In this document: positions 36,121 to 44,877 of the stretch, one piece after another | Position numbering within the stretch: position 1 is the stretch's first letter | Layout: every line of letters begins with the position of its first letter | Translations under genes and position numbers: made by a program | The notes under the pieces: model-generated | The model's input: only the letters and a program-made list of their open reading frames with translations | Told to the model about the DNA's origin: nothing | Database searches by the model: none | Source of the DNA: Jidongwangia harbinensis | GTDB lineage: Bacteria; Actinomycetota; Actinomycetes; Mycobacteriales; Micromonosporaceae | Assembly: GCF_020216025.1 (NCBI RefSeq) | Contig: NZ_JAIWNC010000022.1 | Span: 124,001 to 188,000 of the forward strand | Length of the DNA stretch: 64,000 nt | Reading direction: 5' to 3'

Positions 36121-37251
36121 GTGCGTCGTATCCTGCTCGCCAGCACCGCCGCTTCCGTCCTCCTGCTCGCCGCCTGCGGTACCGCCGACACCCCCACCAC
36201 CCCGACCGCCTCCGGCGGCGCCCCGGTCGCCGTCAAGCTGCAACTCCAGTGGTTCTACCAGGCCCAGTTCGCCGGCTACATCGCCGCCGTGGACCAGGGC
36301 TTCTACCGGGAGCAGGGCCTCGACGTCCAGCTCCTCGAGGGCGGCGTCGACATCGTGCCGCAGACCGTGCTGGCCCAGGGCAAGGCCGACTACGCGGTGG
36401 CCTGGGTGCCCAAGGCGCTGGCGTCGAGGGAACAGGGCGCGAACATCACCGACGTCGGCCAGTTCTTCGCCCGCTCGGGCACGTACCAGGTGGCCTGGAA
36501 GGACAGCGGCATCACCAAGGCCGCCGACTTCAAGGGCAAGAAGGTGGGCAACTGGGGCTTCGGCAACGAGTTCGAGTTGTTCGCCGGCATGACCAAGGCC
36601 GGGCTCGACCCCGGCAAGGACGTCACCCTGGTCCAGCAGCAGTTCGACATGCAGGCGCTGCTGAAGAAGGAGATCGACGTCGCCCAGGCGATGAGCTACA
36701 ACGAGTACGCCCAACTCCTCGAGGCGACGAACCCGGCCACCGGCAAGCTGTACACCCCGGCCGACTTCACCGTGATCGACTGGAAGACCGAGGGCACGGC
36801 GATGCTGCAGGACGCCGTGTGGGCCAACACCGACAAGCTCAACGACCCGGCGTACCAGCAGCAGACCGTGAAGTTCCTGCTCGGCACGCTGAAGGGCTGG
36901 GCATACTGCCGGGACAACGCGGAAGCCTGCCGCGACCTGGTGGTGGCGAAGGGCTCGAAGCTCGGCAAGAGCCACCAGCTGTGGCAGATGAACGAGGTCA
37001 ACAAGCTGGTCTGGCCGGCTCCCGCGGGCGCCGGCACGATCGACGAGGCGGCCTGGAAGCAGACCGTGGACCTGTCGCTGACCACGAAGAACCAGACCGG
37101 TGACACGGTGCTGACCAAGCAGCCGGAAGGTCTCGCCTACACCAACGACTACCTGCGACAGGCCATCGACCAGGCCAAGGCGGCCGGCATCGACGTCAAC
37201 GGCACGTCCTTCCAGCCCGCCACGGTGACCCTGAACGCCGGCGGCTCCTGA
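36121..37251 (+). CDS. NMT1/THI5-like ABC substrate-binding lipoprotein
   Basis: 376 aa. Lipoprotein signal with LAAC (Cys19). The body starts VKLQLQWFYQAQFAGYIAAVDQGFYREQGLDVQLLEGG, the signature of the THI5/NMT1-like receptors for pyrimidines and related compounds. GTG start after AGGAG, 9 bp past the second permease. It completes the four-gene importer. Confidence 0.9.
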   Translation: MRRILLASTAASVLLLAACGTADTPTTPTASGGAPVAVKLQLQWFYQAQFAGYIAAVDQGFYREQGLDVQLLEGGVDIVPQTVLAQGKADYAVAWVPKALASREQGANITDVGQFFARSGTYQVAWKDSGITKAADFKGKKVGNWGFGNEFELFAGMTKAGLDPGKDVTLVQQQFDMQALLKKEIDVAQAMSYNEYAQLLEATNPATGKLYTPADFTVIDWKTEGTAMLQDAVWANTDKLNDPAYQQQTVKFLLGTLKGWAYCRDNAEACRDLVVAKGSKLGKSHQLWQMNEVNKLVWPAPAGAGTIDEAAWKQTVDLSLTTKNQTGDTVLTKQPEGLAYTNDYLRQAIDQAKAAGIDVNGTSFQPATVTLNAGGS

Positions 37252-37255
37252 TCCC

Positions 37256-37294
37256 GCCACCGCCCGGCGCGGCGACGCCGTGCCGGGCGGCGGC
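37256..37294. terminator. Hairpin at the end of the pyrimidine operon
   Basis: Arms 37256-37268 and 37282-37294 pair in 12 of 13 positions around a 13-nt loop; it lies between two convergent stop codons, so it could end transcription from both sides. No T-run. Confidence 0.6.
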
Positions 37295-37298
37295 AGGC

Positions 37299-37607
37299 TC
37301 AGGCCGGTGACTTGACGAACAGGCCGAGGAACCCGGTCAACGCCGACGAGAACACCGTGACCAGGACGTCCGGGCTGGTGTTGTCCTTGCCGTCGACGAC
37401 GGTCCAGACGATCCCGGCGAGCGCGACCACCAGCACCACGGACAACGCGGTGGCCAGAATCCGCCAGAGCACACCCACCTCGTCCTTCGGCGGCTCCGGA
37501 ATCCGGCTGGCCGCGGTGGCGGCCGCGGCGACAGCGGCGGCCTTGACCTCGACGGTCTCCCCGGAGGCGCCGTCGATGGCGCCTCGGACTGCTTGCTGAA
37601 CGGTCAT
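37299..37607 (-). CDS. Small single-span membrane protein
   Basis: 102 aa. A charged N-terminal half (TVQQAVRGAIDGASGETVEVKAAAVAAAATAASRIPEPPKDEVG) and one clear transmembrane segment (ILATALSVVLVVALAGIVWTVV), then a second weaker hydrophobic stretch at the end (VLVTVFSSALTGFLGLFV). GGGAGGA sits 5 nt before ATG 37607, which decides the start. No family recognised. Confidence 0.65.
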   Translation of the reverse strand: MTVQQAVRGAIDGASGETVEVKAAAVAAAATAASRIPEPPKDEVGVLWRILATALSVVLVVALAGIVWTVVDGKDNTSPDVLVTVFSSALTGFLGLFVKSPA

Positions 37608-37810
37608 GCTTCCTCCCGTGTGTGACGGCACACCTCAGGAGCACCCGCCCCACCGCACCGATACCAGCCGTCGCAAACCCGTCAGTCCGAGCGCCGCCGC
37701 CGGCCGCATGCAGGCGCCGATTCCGTGGCCGGAAACGAGGTGCCGGACGAACCACCGTCACCCACACCCCGATCGATCCTCGGCCTACCCGTGTTCTGGC
37801 CGGCCGCGCG

Positions 37811-38150
37811 TGTGGATTGTGGGTGTGGAGCGCGCCGTATTTCCACGCGCGCAGCCTGGGGCGACCGAGTGTGTGGATTGTGGGTGTGGAGCGCGCCGTA
37901 TTTCCACGCGCGCAGCCTGGGGCGACCGAGTGTGTGGATTGTGGGTGTGGAGCGCGCCGTATTTCCACGCGCGCAGCCTGGGGCGACCGAGTGTGTGGAT
38001 TGTGGGTGTGGAGCGCACCGTATTTCCACGCGCGCAGCCTGGGGCGACCGAGTGTGTGGATTGTGGGTGTGGAGCGCGCCGCATTTCCACACGCGCAGCC
38101 TGCTGCCACCGGGGGGTGTGGAGTTCGGGCGTGGAGCGGGTCATCCCGCC
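37811..38150 (+). repeat. Locus C of the 61-bp hairpin repeat family (5 near-identical units plus a degenerate sixth)
   Basis: Units start at 37811, 37872, 37933, 37994 and 38055, exactly 61 bp apart and almost identical; each reads TGTGGATTGTGGGTGTGGAG.. with the hairpin GTGTGGA / TCCACGC (12-nt loop GCGCGCCGTATT) followed by GCGCAGCCTGGGGCGACCGAG. The fourth has one change (GCGCACCG), the fifth restores a fully paired stem (TCCACAC), and a decayed sixth follows to 38150. The near identity shows recent expansion. The rest of the 827-bp gap holds no supported gene. Confidence 0.92.
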
Positions 38151-38184
38151 ACACGCCTCGTCCGGAATGGTGCGCACGTCGACG

Positions 38185-38225
38185 CTCGTGCGGTTGTGGT
38201 CGACATGCGACCACAACCGCATGAG
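38185..38225. repeat. 18-bp stem hairpin/palindrome beside locus C
   Basis: CTCGTGCGGTTGTGGTCG (38185-38202) and 38208-38225 pair in 17 of 18 positions plus one G-T, around the 5-nt loop ACATG. No T-run follows and no gene ends here on the + strand, so it is not an ordinary terminator. Confidence 0.85.
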
Positions 38226-38434
38226 ATCGCGGTTTCCTCCGACCCGCCGCCGCAGCCACGTGGCACGACACTCCACCGACCTCGCCGTCCCGGTGGCCCG
38301 CCACTCGGGCAAACGGCACGACCCGCCCACGGACGGGTGGGGGCGGCAGGGCGCGTCGGGCGGGTGTGGCGGTGGCGGGTGTGGCGGTGGCGGGCGTGGC
38401 GGTGGCGGGGCGTGGCAGGCCGGACCGCCGGACG

Positions 38435-39136
38435 TCAGCTGACCAGGGACACCCGGCCGTCGTCGAGGTCGTAGCGGGCGCCCACGATGGCGAGGTGGCC
38501 GGAGTGCACGCGTTCGGCGATCAGGTCGCTGCGCTCGGCCAGCTGGGACGCCTGGGCGCGGATGTTGGCGCGGACCGCGTTGTCCACCGGGTCGCCGGGC
38601 TGGCTCAGAACCGGCTCGACGATGGGGCGCAGCGCCTGGACGATGGCGCCGATGTGGCCGGGGGCGGTGCCTCCGGTGCGGATGGCGTCGATGGTGGCGG
38701 TGATGGCGCCGCAGCGCTCGTGACCGAGCAGGACGATCAGAGGGCTCTCGAATTCCTCGACCGCGAACTCGATGCTGCCCAGCAGCAGGTCGTCGACGAT
38801 GTTGCCGGCGACCCGGTTGTCGAACAGGTCGCCGAGGCCCTGGTCGAACAGGATCTCCGGGGGTACCCGGGAGTCGGCGCAGCCCAGGGTGATGGCGAAG
38901 GGATGCTGCCCGGAGGCGAGCTTGTGCAGGTGGGCAATGGTCTGGTGCGGGTGCCGGGGGCGCCCGGTGATGAACCGCTGGTTGCCGGCCCGCAGCCGGG
39001 CGAGTGCTTCGGCGGGGCCGTGCACCGGTTCGGCGGCTGCCGCCGGTGACGCGGCGAGCATGCCGGTGCCGGCCAGACCGGCACCGGCGGCGAGGCCAGC
39101 ACCGAGCAGCACGGAGCGGCGTGAGGTCAACGCCAT
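38435..39136 (-). CDS. Exported beta-class carbonic anhydrase
   Basis: 233 aa. Twin-arginine type signal peptide (TSRRSVLLGAGLAAGAGLAG..ASPAAAA). Zinc ligands and catalytic dyad: Cys86, Asp88 and Arg90 in CADSR, His139 and Cys142 in GHERC. It would hydrate CO2 outside the cytoplasm, with zinc loaded before Tat export. ATG 39136 with AAGGAG upstream. Lies 62 bp downstream of clpP on the same strand. Confidence 0.9.
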   Translation of the reverse strand: MALTSRRSVLLGAGLAAGAGLAGTGMLAASPAAAAEPVHGPAEALARLRAGNQRFITGRPRHPHQTIAHLHKLASGQHPFAITLGCADSRVPPEILFDQGLGDLFDNRVAGNIVDDLLLGSIEFAVEEFESPLIVLLGHERCGAITATIDAIRTGGTAPGHIGAIVQALRPIVEPVLSQPGDPVDNAVRANIRAQASQLAERSDLIAERVHSGHLAIVGARYDLDDGRVSLVS

Positions 39137-39198
39137 GGTGGTCTCCTTAGGACGATCAACATCGCCCTACTTCGTACCAACCCCGGACAACCGCCGAG

Positions 39199-39825
39199 TC
39201 ACCCCGTGGCCAGGAGAGATTTCTTCCGGCTGCGCAGCACCACGTCGACGATGCCGTACTCGTGGGCCTCGTCGGCGGTCATGATTTTGTCCCGGTCGAT
39301 GTCCCGGTTGACCTTGTCCAGCGGCTGGCCGGTCTGCTCGGCCAGGAGTCCTTCCATCTGGCTGCGCATCCGGAGGATCTCCCTTGCCTGGATCTCCAGG
39401 TCGCTGCCCTGTCCCTGGATCGCCCCGCCGAGCGCCGGCTGGTGGATCATGATCCGGGAGTTGGGCAGTGCCATCCGCTTGCCCCGGGTGCCACCGGCCA
39501 GCAGGACCGCGGCCGCGGAGGCGGCCTGGCCGAGGCACACCGTGACGACGTCCGGGCGGACGTACTGCATGGTGTCGTAGATCGCGGTCATCGCGGTGTA
39601 GGAGCCGCCGGGCGAGTTGATGTACATCGTGATGTCGCGGTCCGGGTCGGCGCTCTCCAGCGTCAGCAGCTGGGCCATCACGTCGTTGGCCGAAGTGTCG
39701 TCGACCTGGACGCCCAGGAAGATGATCCGGTCCTCGAACATCTTGTTGTACGGGTCGGTCTGCTTGATTCCGTACGCCGTGCGCTCGACGAACGACGGCA
39801 CCACGTAGCGACTCTGCACATCCAT
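39199..39825 (-). CDS. clpP: ATP-dependent Clp protease proteolytic subunit (ClpP paralogue)
   Basis: 208 aa. Catalytic Ser103 (GQAASAAAVLL), His128 (MIHQPALGG) and Asp about 179 (IDRDKIMTADEA). The YGIKQTDPYNKMFEDRIIFLG N-terminus is the form seen in actinobacterial additional ClpP copies. The enzyme forms a barrel in the cytoplasm and needs a Clp ATPase, none of which is nearby; so this is a stand-alone paralogue rather than the clpP1P2 operon. Confidence 0.9.
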   Translation of the reverse strand: MDVQSRYVVPSFVERTAYGIKQTDPYNKMFEDRIIFLGVQVDDTSANDVMAQLLTLESADPDRDITMYINSPGGSYTAMTAIYDTMQYVRPDVVTVCLGQAASAAAVLLAGGTRGKRMALPNSRIMIHQPALGGAIQGQGSDLEIQAREILRMRSQMEGLLAEQTGQPLDKVNRDIDRDKIMTADEAHEYGIVDVVLRSRKKSLLATG

Positions 39826-39980
39826 GTCTCGACGCTAGCCGCGCACGCGGGAGATCGACGGCCCTGTTCGCCGTGAGCGTGTTCGCCGACAGCGCACCCG
39901 CGAGGACCGATCCCATTAAAATGCGAAAAATACAGACTGATCGTCATAGTCTGGGGCGGGACGGCGAAGGGATAGTTGCG

Positions 39981-41354
39981 ATGGCGACCTTGCCCGTGCG
40001 CCTCGATGCGTGGTTTCGGGAGGAAATGCCCGAGTTGAACCGTGCCGTGCTGGGCGGAACGGCACCCCGTACCGCGGTGGCCGACGCCATGTCGATCATT
40101 CTGCCGGACCTGCCGTCGCCGACCCGGCTCACTCCCCGGGTCGCCCAGGAACTCGTCATCGGCATGGGGCTGGCCGGGTCCTCGGTGGCCCGGCACTACC
40201 AGGAGAACGACGCGGACCATAAGCAACATCCGGAACACGCGTTCGACGGTCTGGCCGCGGGACCGGAGATGCTGCCCTTCCGTACCTACTTCGCCGCGCT
40301 GGCCGAGCGCACCGGCACCGGTCACTACGGGCGGGACGCGTACGCCTCGCTGGTGATCTGGAATGTGCCCACCATCGCGGTGCACTTCGGCGGTGCGGTG
40401 CTGGCCACGCTGTCCGGGACCACCGACGGCGTCATCCTCAGCTACACCGGGGACCCGGCCGAGCAGTGGTTCTTCGAGCTGGTCAAGCGCGGGCAGACGC
40501 TGGAACTGGGCGTCAACACGGTGCTGGAGCCGCTGGTCGAGGGCGAGGTCGGCCTGACTTCGGACGAGGGGCTGCACCGGGTACGCCAGGCGACCACGCT
40601 GCTGGAGGCGCTGCGCCGGCTGTTCCTGGAGTTCGCCGACGCCCGGCACGGTGCCGGCATGCAGCCGCAGTACTTCATGGATGTGTTCCGGCAGTTCGCG
40701 GCGCACTGGGTGCCCGGCGACATCCCGCCCAGCGGCGCGCTGGACGTCGACGCGCTCAAGCGGGACTTCCTGCTCGGCACGACCCACGAGTCGTACGTCC
40801 GGCACGTGCAGCGGATCATGCCGGCGCTGCTCGCCCGGGAACGGTCCGAGCTGCAGCACTGCATGGACCGGCCGTCGATGCCGGACCGGCTGCTCGCGGC
40901 GGTCGGCCTGGACCGGGCCGGGCTGGCGGAGCTGTCGCCGTACCAACTGGAAGCGCTGGCCGGCACCCACCCGGCGGTCGCCGACTGGCACCGGCTGCTG
41001 TCCAGCCATGCCCGCGCCGCCGGCGCGCATCTGATGCTCAGCAAGCGCTTCCTGTTCAACCCGCAGCGCCGGCGCGATTCGGAAGGGATCGGCGACCGGC
41101 AGCTGGTGTCGAACCGGCGCGGCACCACCGGCCTGGACGAGTCGATCCTGGACCGCCTCACCCGGATGCGCCGGGAGCACCCGCTGGCCCCGCTGCGGCG
41201 TACCTCGGCGCAACTGGCGCGCGCCGCCGGGCCGCTGCCGGTGGCGAAGGTCTCGCTCCAGCCGGGCCCGTTCGTCCGGGCCGACGGCACCGGCCCGGCG
41301 GCGGTTCCGGCCGCGGCCGACCGGTTGGTGGAGGTGCGGGTGGGCAACGGATGA
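39981..41354 (+). CDS. PrnB/IDO-superfamily haem protein (indoleamine-dioxygenase-like)
   Basis: 457 aa, no signal peptide. It follows the order of motifs of monodechloroaminopyrrolnitrin synthase PrnB and relatives: PELNR at 17-21, LVIWNVP (124-130), SYTGDPAEQ (154-162), a helical block with FRQFAAHWVPGD..SGALDVDALK (236-260), the putative proximal haem ligand His350 in AGAHLMLSKR, and a GTTGLDESIL loop comparable to the SGTGGT/GSGG loop of IDO-type enzymes. This is my recollection of the family, not an alignment. It would bind b-haem and act on an indole-like compound, or sense O2 or redox state. ATG 39981 follows GAAGGG; coupled by ATGA to a PAS kinase. Confidence 0.6.
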   Translation: MATLPVRLDAWFREEMPELNRAVLGGTAPRTAVADAMSIILPDLPSPTRLTPRVAQELVIGMGLAGSSVARHYQENDADHKQHPEHAFDGLAAGPEMLPFRTYFAALAERTGTGHYGRDAYASLVIWNVPTIAVHFGGAVLATLSGTTDGVILSYTGDPAEQWFFELVKRGQTLELGVNTVLEPLVEGEVGLTSDEGLHRVRQATTLLEALRRLFLEFADARHGAGMQPQYFMDVFRQFAAHWVPGDIPPSGALDVDALKRDFLLGTTHESYVRHVQRIMPALLARERSELQHCMDRPSMPDRLLAAVGLDRAGLAELSPYQLEALAGTHPAVADWHRLLSSHARAAGAHLMLSKRFLFNPQRRRDSEGIGDRQLVSNRRGTTGLDESILDRLTRMRREHPLAPLRRTSAQLARAAGPLPVAKVSLQPGPFVRADGTGPAAVPAAADRLVEVRVGNG

Positions 41355-42502
41355 GCGTCGGAGCCAGCCTGGCGGTGGGTCAGGAGCAACTGATCGCGCT
41401 GCTCGACCACACTTCGGCGGTCATCTACATGCGCGGACTGGACGGGCGTTACATGCTGGTCAACCGGCAGTACGAACGCCTGTTCGGGGTGCGCCGGGAG
41501 AAGATCGTCGGACTCACCGACCACGACCTGTTCCCGAAGGAGGTGGCCGACGAGTTCCGTGCGAACGACCTGGCCGCGATCGCCGAGGGACGGCCGATGC
41601 GGCTGGAGGAGCTGGCGCCCGGCGAGGACGGGCCGCGCACGTACATCACGGTGAAGTTCCCGCTGAAGGACGCGGAGGGCCGGCCGTACGCGATCTGCGG
41701 CATCTCCACCGACATCACCGAACGCAAACGCGCGGAGGACGAGGTACGCCGGCTCAACGAGGAACTGGAGGAGCGGGTCCGGCACCGCACCGCCGAGCTG
41801 GAGGCCTCGACCCGGGAACTGGATGCGTTCGCGTACTCCGTCTCGCACGACCTGCGTGCGCCACTGCGCTCGCTGGCCGGGTTCAGTGAGGTGCTGCTGG
41901 AGGACTACGCCGACGTGCTGGACGACACCGGTCGCGGCTACCTGCGGCGGATCGAGGCGAACGCGGACCGGATGGCCCGGATGATCGACGACCTGCTGGA
42001 CCTGTCCCGGGCCACCCGGGTGGAGCTGCGCCGCGGGCGGGTCGACATCAGCGGGCTGGCCTGGGACGTGGTGGCCGAGCTGCGCGACACCTACCCGAGC
42101 CGGGACGTCGAGGTCAGCGTGGCGGACCGGCTCGTCGCCCAGGGCGACGCCCATCTGATCCGGCTGGTGCTGCGCAACCTGCTGGGCAACGCGTGGAAGT
42201 TCACCGCCCGCAGCACGCCGGCCGTGATCACGGTGGAGGCCACCGGCCCGGACGACGGGGTGTTCGCGATCCGGGACAACGGCGCCGGGTTCGACATGCG
42301 GTACGCCGCGAAGCTGTTCGACCCGTTCCAGCGTCTGCACTCCGCCTCCGACTTCGAGGGCACCGGCGTCGGGCTGGCCATCGTGTCCCGGATCGTGCAC
42401 CGGCACGGCGGCCGGATCTGGGCCGAGGGCGAGGTCGGCAACGGTGCCGCCTTCTTCTTCACGCTGACGACGGAACCCGCCACGGCCGAGGTGACCGCAT
42501 GA
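41351..42502 (+). CDS. PAS-domain histidine kinase
   Basis: 383 aa, soluble. PAS fold at ~12-125 (YMRGLDGRYMLVNRQYERLFGVRREKIVGLTDHDLF...GISTDITERKRAEDE), coiled coil to ~155, phosphoacceptor His166 (AYSVSHDLRAPLRSL), ATPase domain with NLLGNAWKFT, DNGAGFD and GTGVGLAIV. The kinase core is the phytochrome-type. No haem or flavin signature in the PAS domain. Coupled at both ends by 4-bp overlaps, so made together with the PrnB-like protein and the receiver. Confidence 0.87.
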   Translation: MSVGASLAVGQEQLIALLDHTSAVIYMRGLDGRYMLVNRQYERLFGVRREKIVGLTDHDLFPKEVADEFRANDLAAIAEGRPMRLEELAPGEDGPRTYITVKFPLKDAEGRPYAICGISTDITERKRAEDEVRRLNEELEERVRHRTAELEASTRELDAFAYSVSHDLRAPLRSLAGFSEVLLEDYADVLDDTGRGYLRRIEANADRMARMIDDLLDLSRATRVELRRGRVDISGLAWDVVAELRDTYPSRDVEVSVADRLVAQGDAHLIRLVLRNLLGNAWKFTARSTPAVITVEATGPDDGVFAIRDNGAGFDMRYAAKLFDPFQRLHSASDFEGTGVGLAIVSRIVHRHGGRIWAEGEVGNGAAFFFTLTTEPATAEVTA

Positions 42503-42942
42503 TGAACGGTGGCAAGATTCTCCTCGTCGAGGACAACCCGGACGACGTGATGTTCACGATCCGCGCGTTCCAGCGGAACAAGATCTCGAATGAGGTCGTG
42601 GTGGCGCACGACGGCGCCGAGGCGCTGGAATACCTGCTTCCGGACGACGAGAGCAAGGCGTTGCGCCCGGCGCTGATCCTGCTCGACGTCAACCTGCCCA
42701 AGGTGGACGGTCTCGAGGTGCTGCGCCGGATCCGGTCGCACGCGCGGACCGCCGGGCTACCGGTCGTGGTGCTCACCACGTCGAGCGAGGAACGGGACAT
42801 CGTGGCCAGCTACCGGCTGGGCGCCAACAGCTTCGTCCGCAAGCCGGTGATCTTCGGCGAGTTCGTGGACGCCACCAAGGTGCTCGGCGTGTACTGGCTG
42901 CTGGTCAACGAGCCGGCGCCGCCGTGGCGCGGCGAGGACTGA
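42499..42942 (+). CDS. Rcp1-like single-domain response regulator
   Basis: 147 aa receiver with no output domain: acidic ED at 11-12, phospho-Asp63 (LLDVNLPKVDG), Thr in VVVLTTS, Lys in NSFVRKPV. The extended insertion and the C-terminal WLLVNEP are typical of receivers that serve phytochrome-type kinases. ATG overlaps the kinase stop; the hybrid kinase gene begins 5 bp after its end. Confidence 0.88.
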   Translation: MMNGGKILLVEDNPDDVMFTIRAFQRNKISNEVVVAHDGAEALEYLLPDDESKALRPALILLDVNLPKVDGLEVLRRIRSHARTAGLPVVVLTTSSEERDIVASYRLGANSFVRKPVIFGEFVDATKVLGVYWLLVNEPAPPWRGED

Positions 42943-42947
42943 CCCGG

Positions 42948-44858
42948 ATGCCGATCCAGCTGCTCATCGTCGAGGACAGCGACGACGACGCGTTGCTGAT
43001 CCAGCGGCAGTTCCGCCGGGTGGGCACCGAGGTGACCGCGGAACGGGTGGACACCGCCGAGGATCTGCGTACCGCGCTGCGGGAGCGCACCCCGGACGTG
43101 GTCATCTGCGACTACAACCTGCCCGCGTTCAGCGCCGAGGAGGCCCTCGCGCTGATCCGCGACGGCGGCCTGGACGTACCGTTCATCCTGGTGTCCGGCG
43201 AGGTGGGCGAGGAGACCGCGGCCGCGCTGATGAAGGCCGGCGCGCACGACTTCGTCCTGAAGGACCGGCTGGCCCGGCTGGTGCCGGCGGTGGAGCGGGA
43301 GCTCCGCGAGGCCGCGGACCGGCACCAGCGGCGCGCCACCCAGACCGCGCTGCGGGTCAGCGAGGAACGCTTCCGGCTGCTGGCCGAGCACGCCCAGGAC
43401 ATCATCTTCCGGTACCGGCGCCGGCCCCACCCGGCCGTGGAGTACCTCAGCCCGGCGGTGGAGCACATCCTGGGCTACCCGCCGGAACAGTTGTACGCCG
43501 ATCCGGAGCTGGTGTTCTCGCTGGTGGAACCGGAGGACCGGCCGGCGTTCGAGGGCACCTGGCGGCACGTCGACCCGGTGCCGCTGACCGCGCGCTGGCG
43601 CCGGCCGGACGGTGGTCTGGTGTACCTGGAGCAGCGCGCCGCGCCGATCCGGGACGCGGACGGCACGGTGGTCGCGGTCGAGGGCATCCTGCGCGACACC
43701 TCGGAGCGGATCGTGGCCGAGCAGGAGCGGCACCGCCTGGAGCACCAGTTGCGGCAGAACGAACGGCTCGACTCGCTCGGCCACCTGGCCGGCGGGGTGG
43801 CGCACGACTTCAACAACCTGCTCGCGGTCATCCTCGGCTACTGCGGCATCGTGACCGAGTCGCTGCCGCCGGACCACGAGTGCCAGACCGACATGGACGG
43901 CATCCGCAAGGCCGCCGAGCGCGGCGCGGGACTGACCCGGCAACTGCTGATCTTCAGCCGGCTGGAACCGTCGCGGCTGGAACGGGTGGACCTCAACACC
44001 GTGGTGAGCGAGACCCGCGAACTGCTCAAGCGGACGCTCGGCGAGGACGTCACGGTGGTCACCGAGCTGGCCGACGACCTGCATCCGGTGCGCGCGGACC
44101 GCAGCAAGATGGAACAGGTCCTGCTCAACCTGGTGGTGAACGCCCGGGCCGCGATGCCGGACGGCGGCGAGCTGCGGATCGAGACCCGCAATGCCGACGG
44201 TACGGTGCAACTGAGCGTCGCCGACCAGGGCCACGGGATGGCGCCGGAGGTGGCGCAGCGCGCGTTCGAGCCGTTCTTCACCACCCGGCCGAAGGGGCAG
44301 GGGACCGGGCTGGGGCTGGCCACCGCGTACGGGGCGGTCACCGACGCGGGCGGCACCATCGAGATCGACTCGGCACCCGGCGCGGGCACCACGGTGCGGA
44401 TCCGGCTCCCGGCGACCACCGAGGCCGAGGCCGAGCCGGGCGACGGGCACGGCGCGGTGCCGGAGGGCGCCGGCGAGACCGTGCTGCTGGTCGAGGACGA
44501 GGACGCGGTCCGCAAGGTGGTGCTCCGCCAGCTGAGCAACGCGGGTTACCGGGTGGCCGAGGCGGCGTCACCGCTGGACGCGCTGCGGCTGTTCACGGCG
44601 GACCCGCAGTGCTGCGATCTGCTGCTCACCGACATCGTCATGCCGGGCATGTCCGGCACCCAGCTGGCCAGCCGGCTCCGCGAACTCCGTCCGGCCCTGC
44701 CGGTGCTGTTCATGTCCGGCTACACGGCCGGTCCCGCCCCGGGTGGTCACGAGCTGCCCCCGGATTCGATGCTGCTGCACAAGCCGTTCGACCGGGATGC
44801 GCTGCTCGCGGCGGTGCGCCGCACCATGCACGCGGCACACGAGGTCTCCGGCGGCTGA
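42948..44858 (+). CDS. Hybrid sensor kinase REC-PAS-HisKA-HATPase-REC
   Basis: 636 aa, soluble. N-terminal receiver (ED at 9-10, Asp55), PAS domain at ~130-255, phosphoacceptor in GGVAHDFNNLLAVILGY, ATPase domain (N-box NLVVNARAAM, ADQGHGM, GTGLGLATAYG), and C-terminal receiver with LLTDIVMPGMSG. This is the pattern of NtrB-like cascade kinases. It would take phosphate from or signal to the operon partners and pass it through its own C-terminal receiver. The final codons form part of an 11-bp hairpin. Confidence 0.88.
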   Translation: MPIQLLIVEDSDDDALLIQRQFRRVGTEVTAERVDTAEDLRTALRERTPDVVICDYNLPAFSAEEALALIRDGGLDVPFILVSGEVGEETAAALMKAGAHDFVLKDRLARLVPAVERELREAADRHQRRATQTALRVSEERFRLLAEHAQDIIFRYRRRPHPAVEYLSPAVEHILGYPPEQLYADPELVFSLVEPEDRPAFEGTWRHVDPVPLTARWRRPDGGLVYLEQRAAPIRDADGTVVAVEGILRDTSERIVAEQERHRLEHQLRQNERLDSLGHLAGGVAHDFNNLLAVILGYCGIVTESLPPDHECQTDMDGIRKAAERGAGLTRQLLIFSRLEPSRLERVDLNTVVSETRELLKRTLGEDVTVVTELADDLHPVRADRSKMEQVLLNLVVNARAAMPDGGELRIETRNADGTVQLSVADQGHGMAPEVAQRAFEPFFTTRPKGQGTGLGLATAYGAVTDAGGTIEIDSAPGAGTTVRIRLPATTEAEAEPGDGHGAVPEGAGETVLLVEDEDAVRKVVLRQLSNAGYRVAEAASPLDALRLFTADPQCCDLLLTDIVMPGMSGTQLASRLRELRPALPVLFMSGYTAGPAPGGHELPPDSMLLHKPFDRDALLAAVRRTMHAAHEVSGG

Positions 44859-44870
44859 ACCGGAGACCTC
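44841..44870. terminator. 11-bp hairpin overlapping the hybrid kinase stop codon
   Basis: GAGGTCTCCGG (44841-44851) pairs perfectly with 44860-44870; the loop of 8 nt contains the TGA. It lies 7 bp from the stop of the convergent 43-aa gene, so it may terminate both. Confidence 0.75.
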
Positions 44871-44877
44871 GGGAGCG

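Noticed and set aside
37811..38150. CRISPR array
   Set aside because: Units are contiguous with no unique spacers and there are no cas genes.
37622..38474. Open frames with repeated peptide units (CGLWVWSAPYF, GARRISTRA and similar) in the 37.8-kb gap, and likewise at 18.3 and 57.4 kb
   Set aside because: 61 is not a multiple of 3, so the peptide 'repeat' shifts frame from unit to unit; all frames are open. This is a DNA repeat, not a repeat protein.
39199..39825. Main housekeeping clpP operon
   Set aside because: A single clpP without second clpP, tig or clpX; better seen as an extra paralogue.
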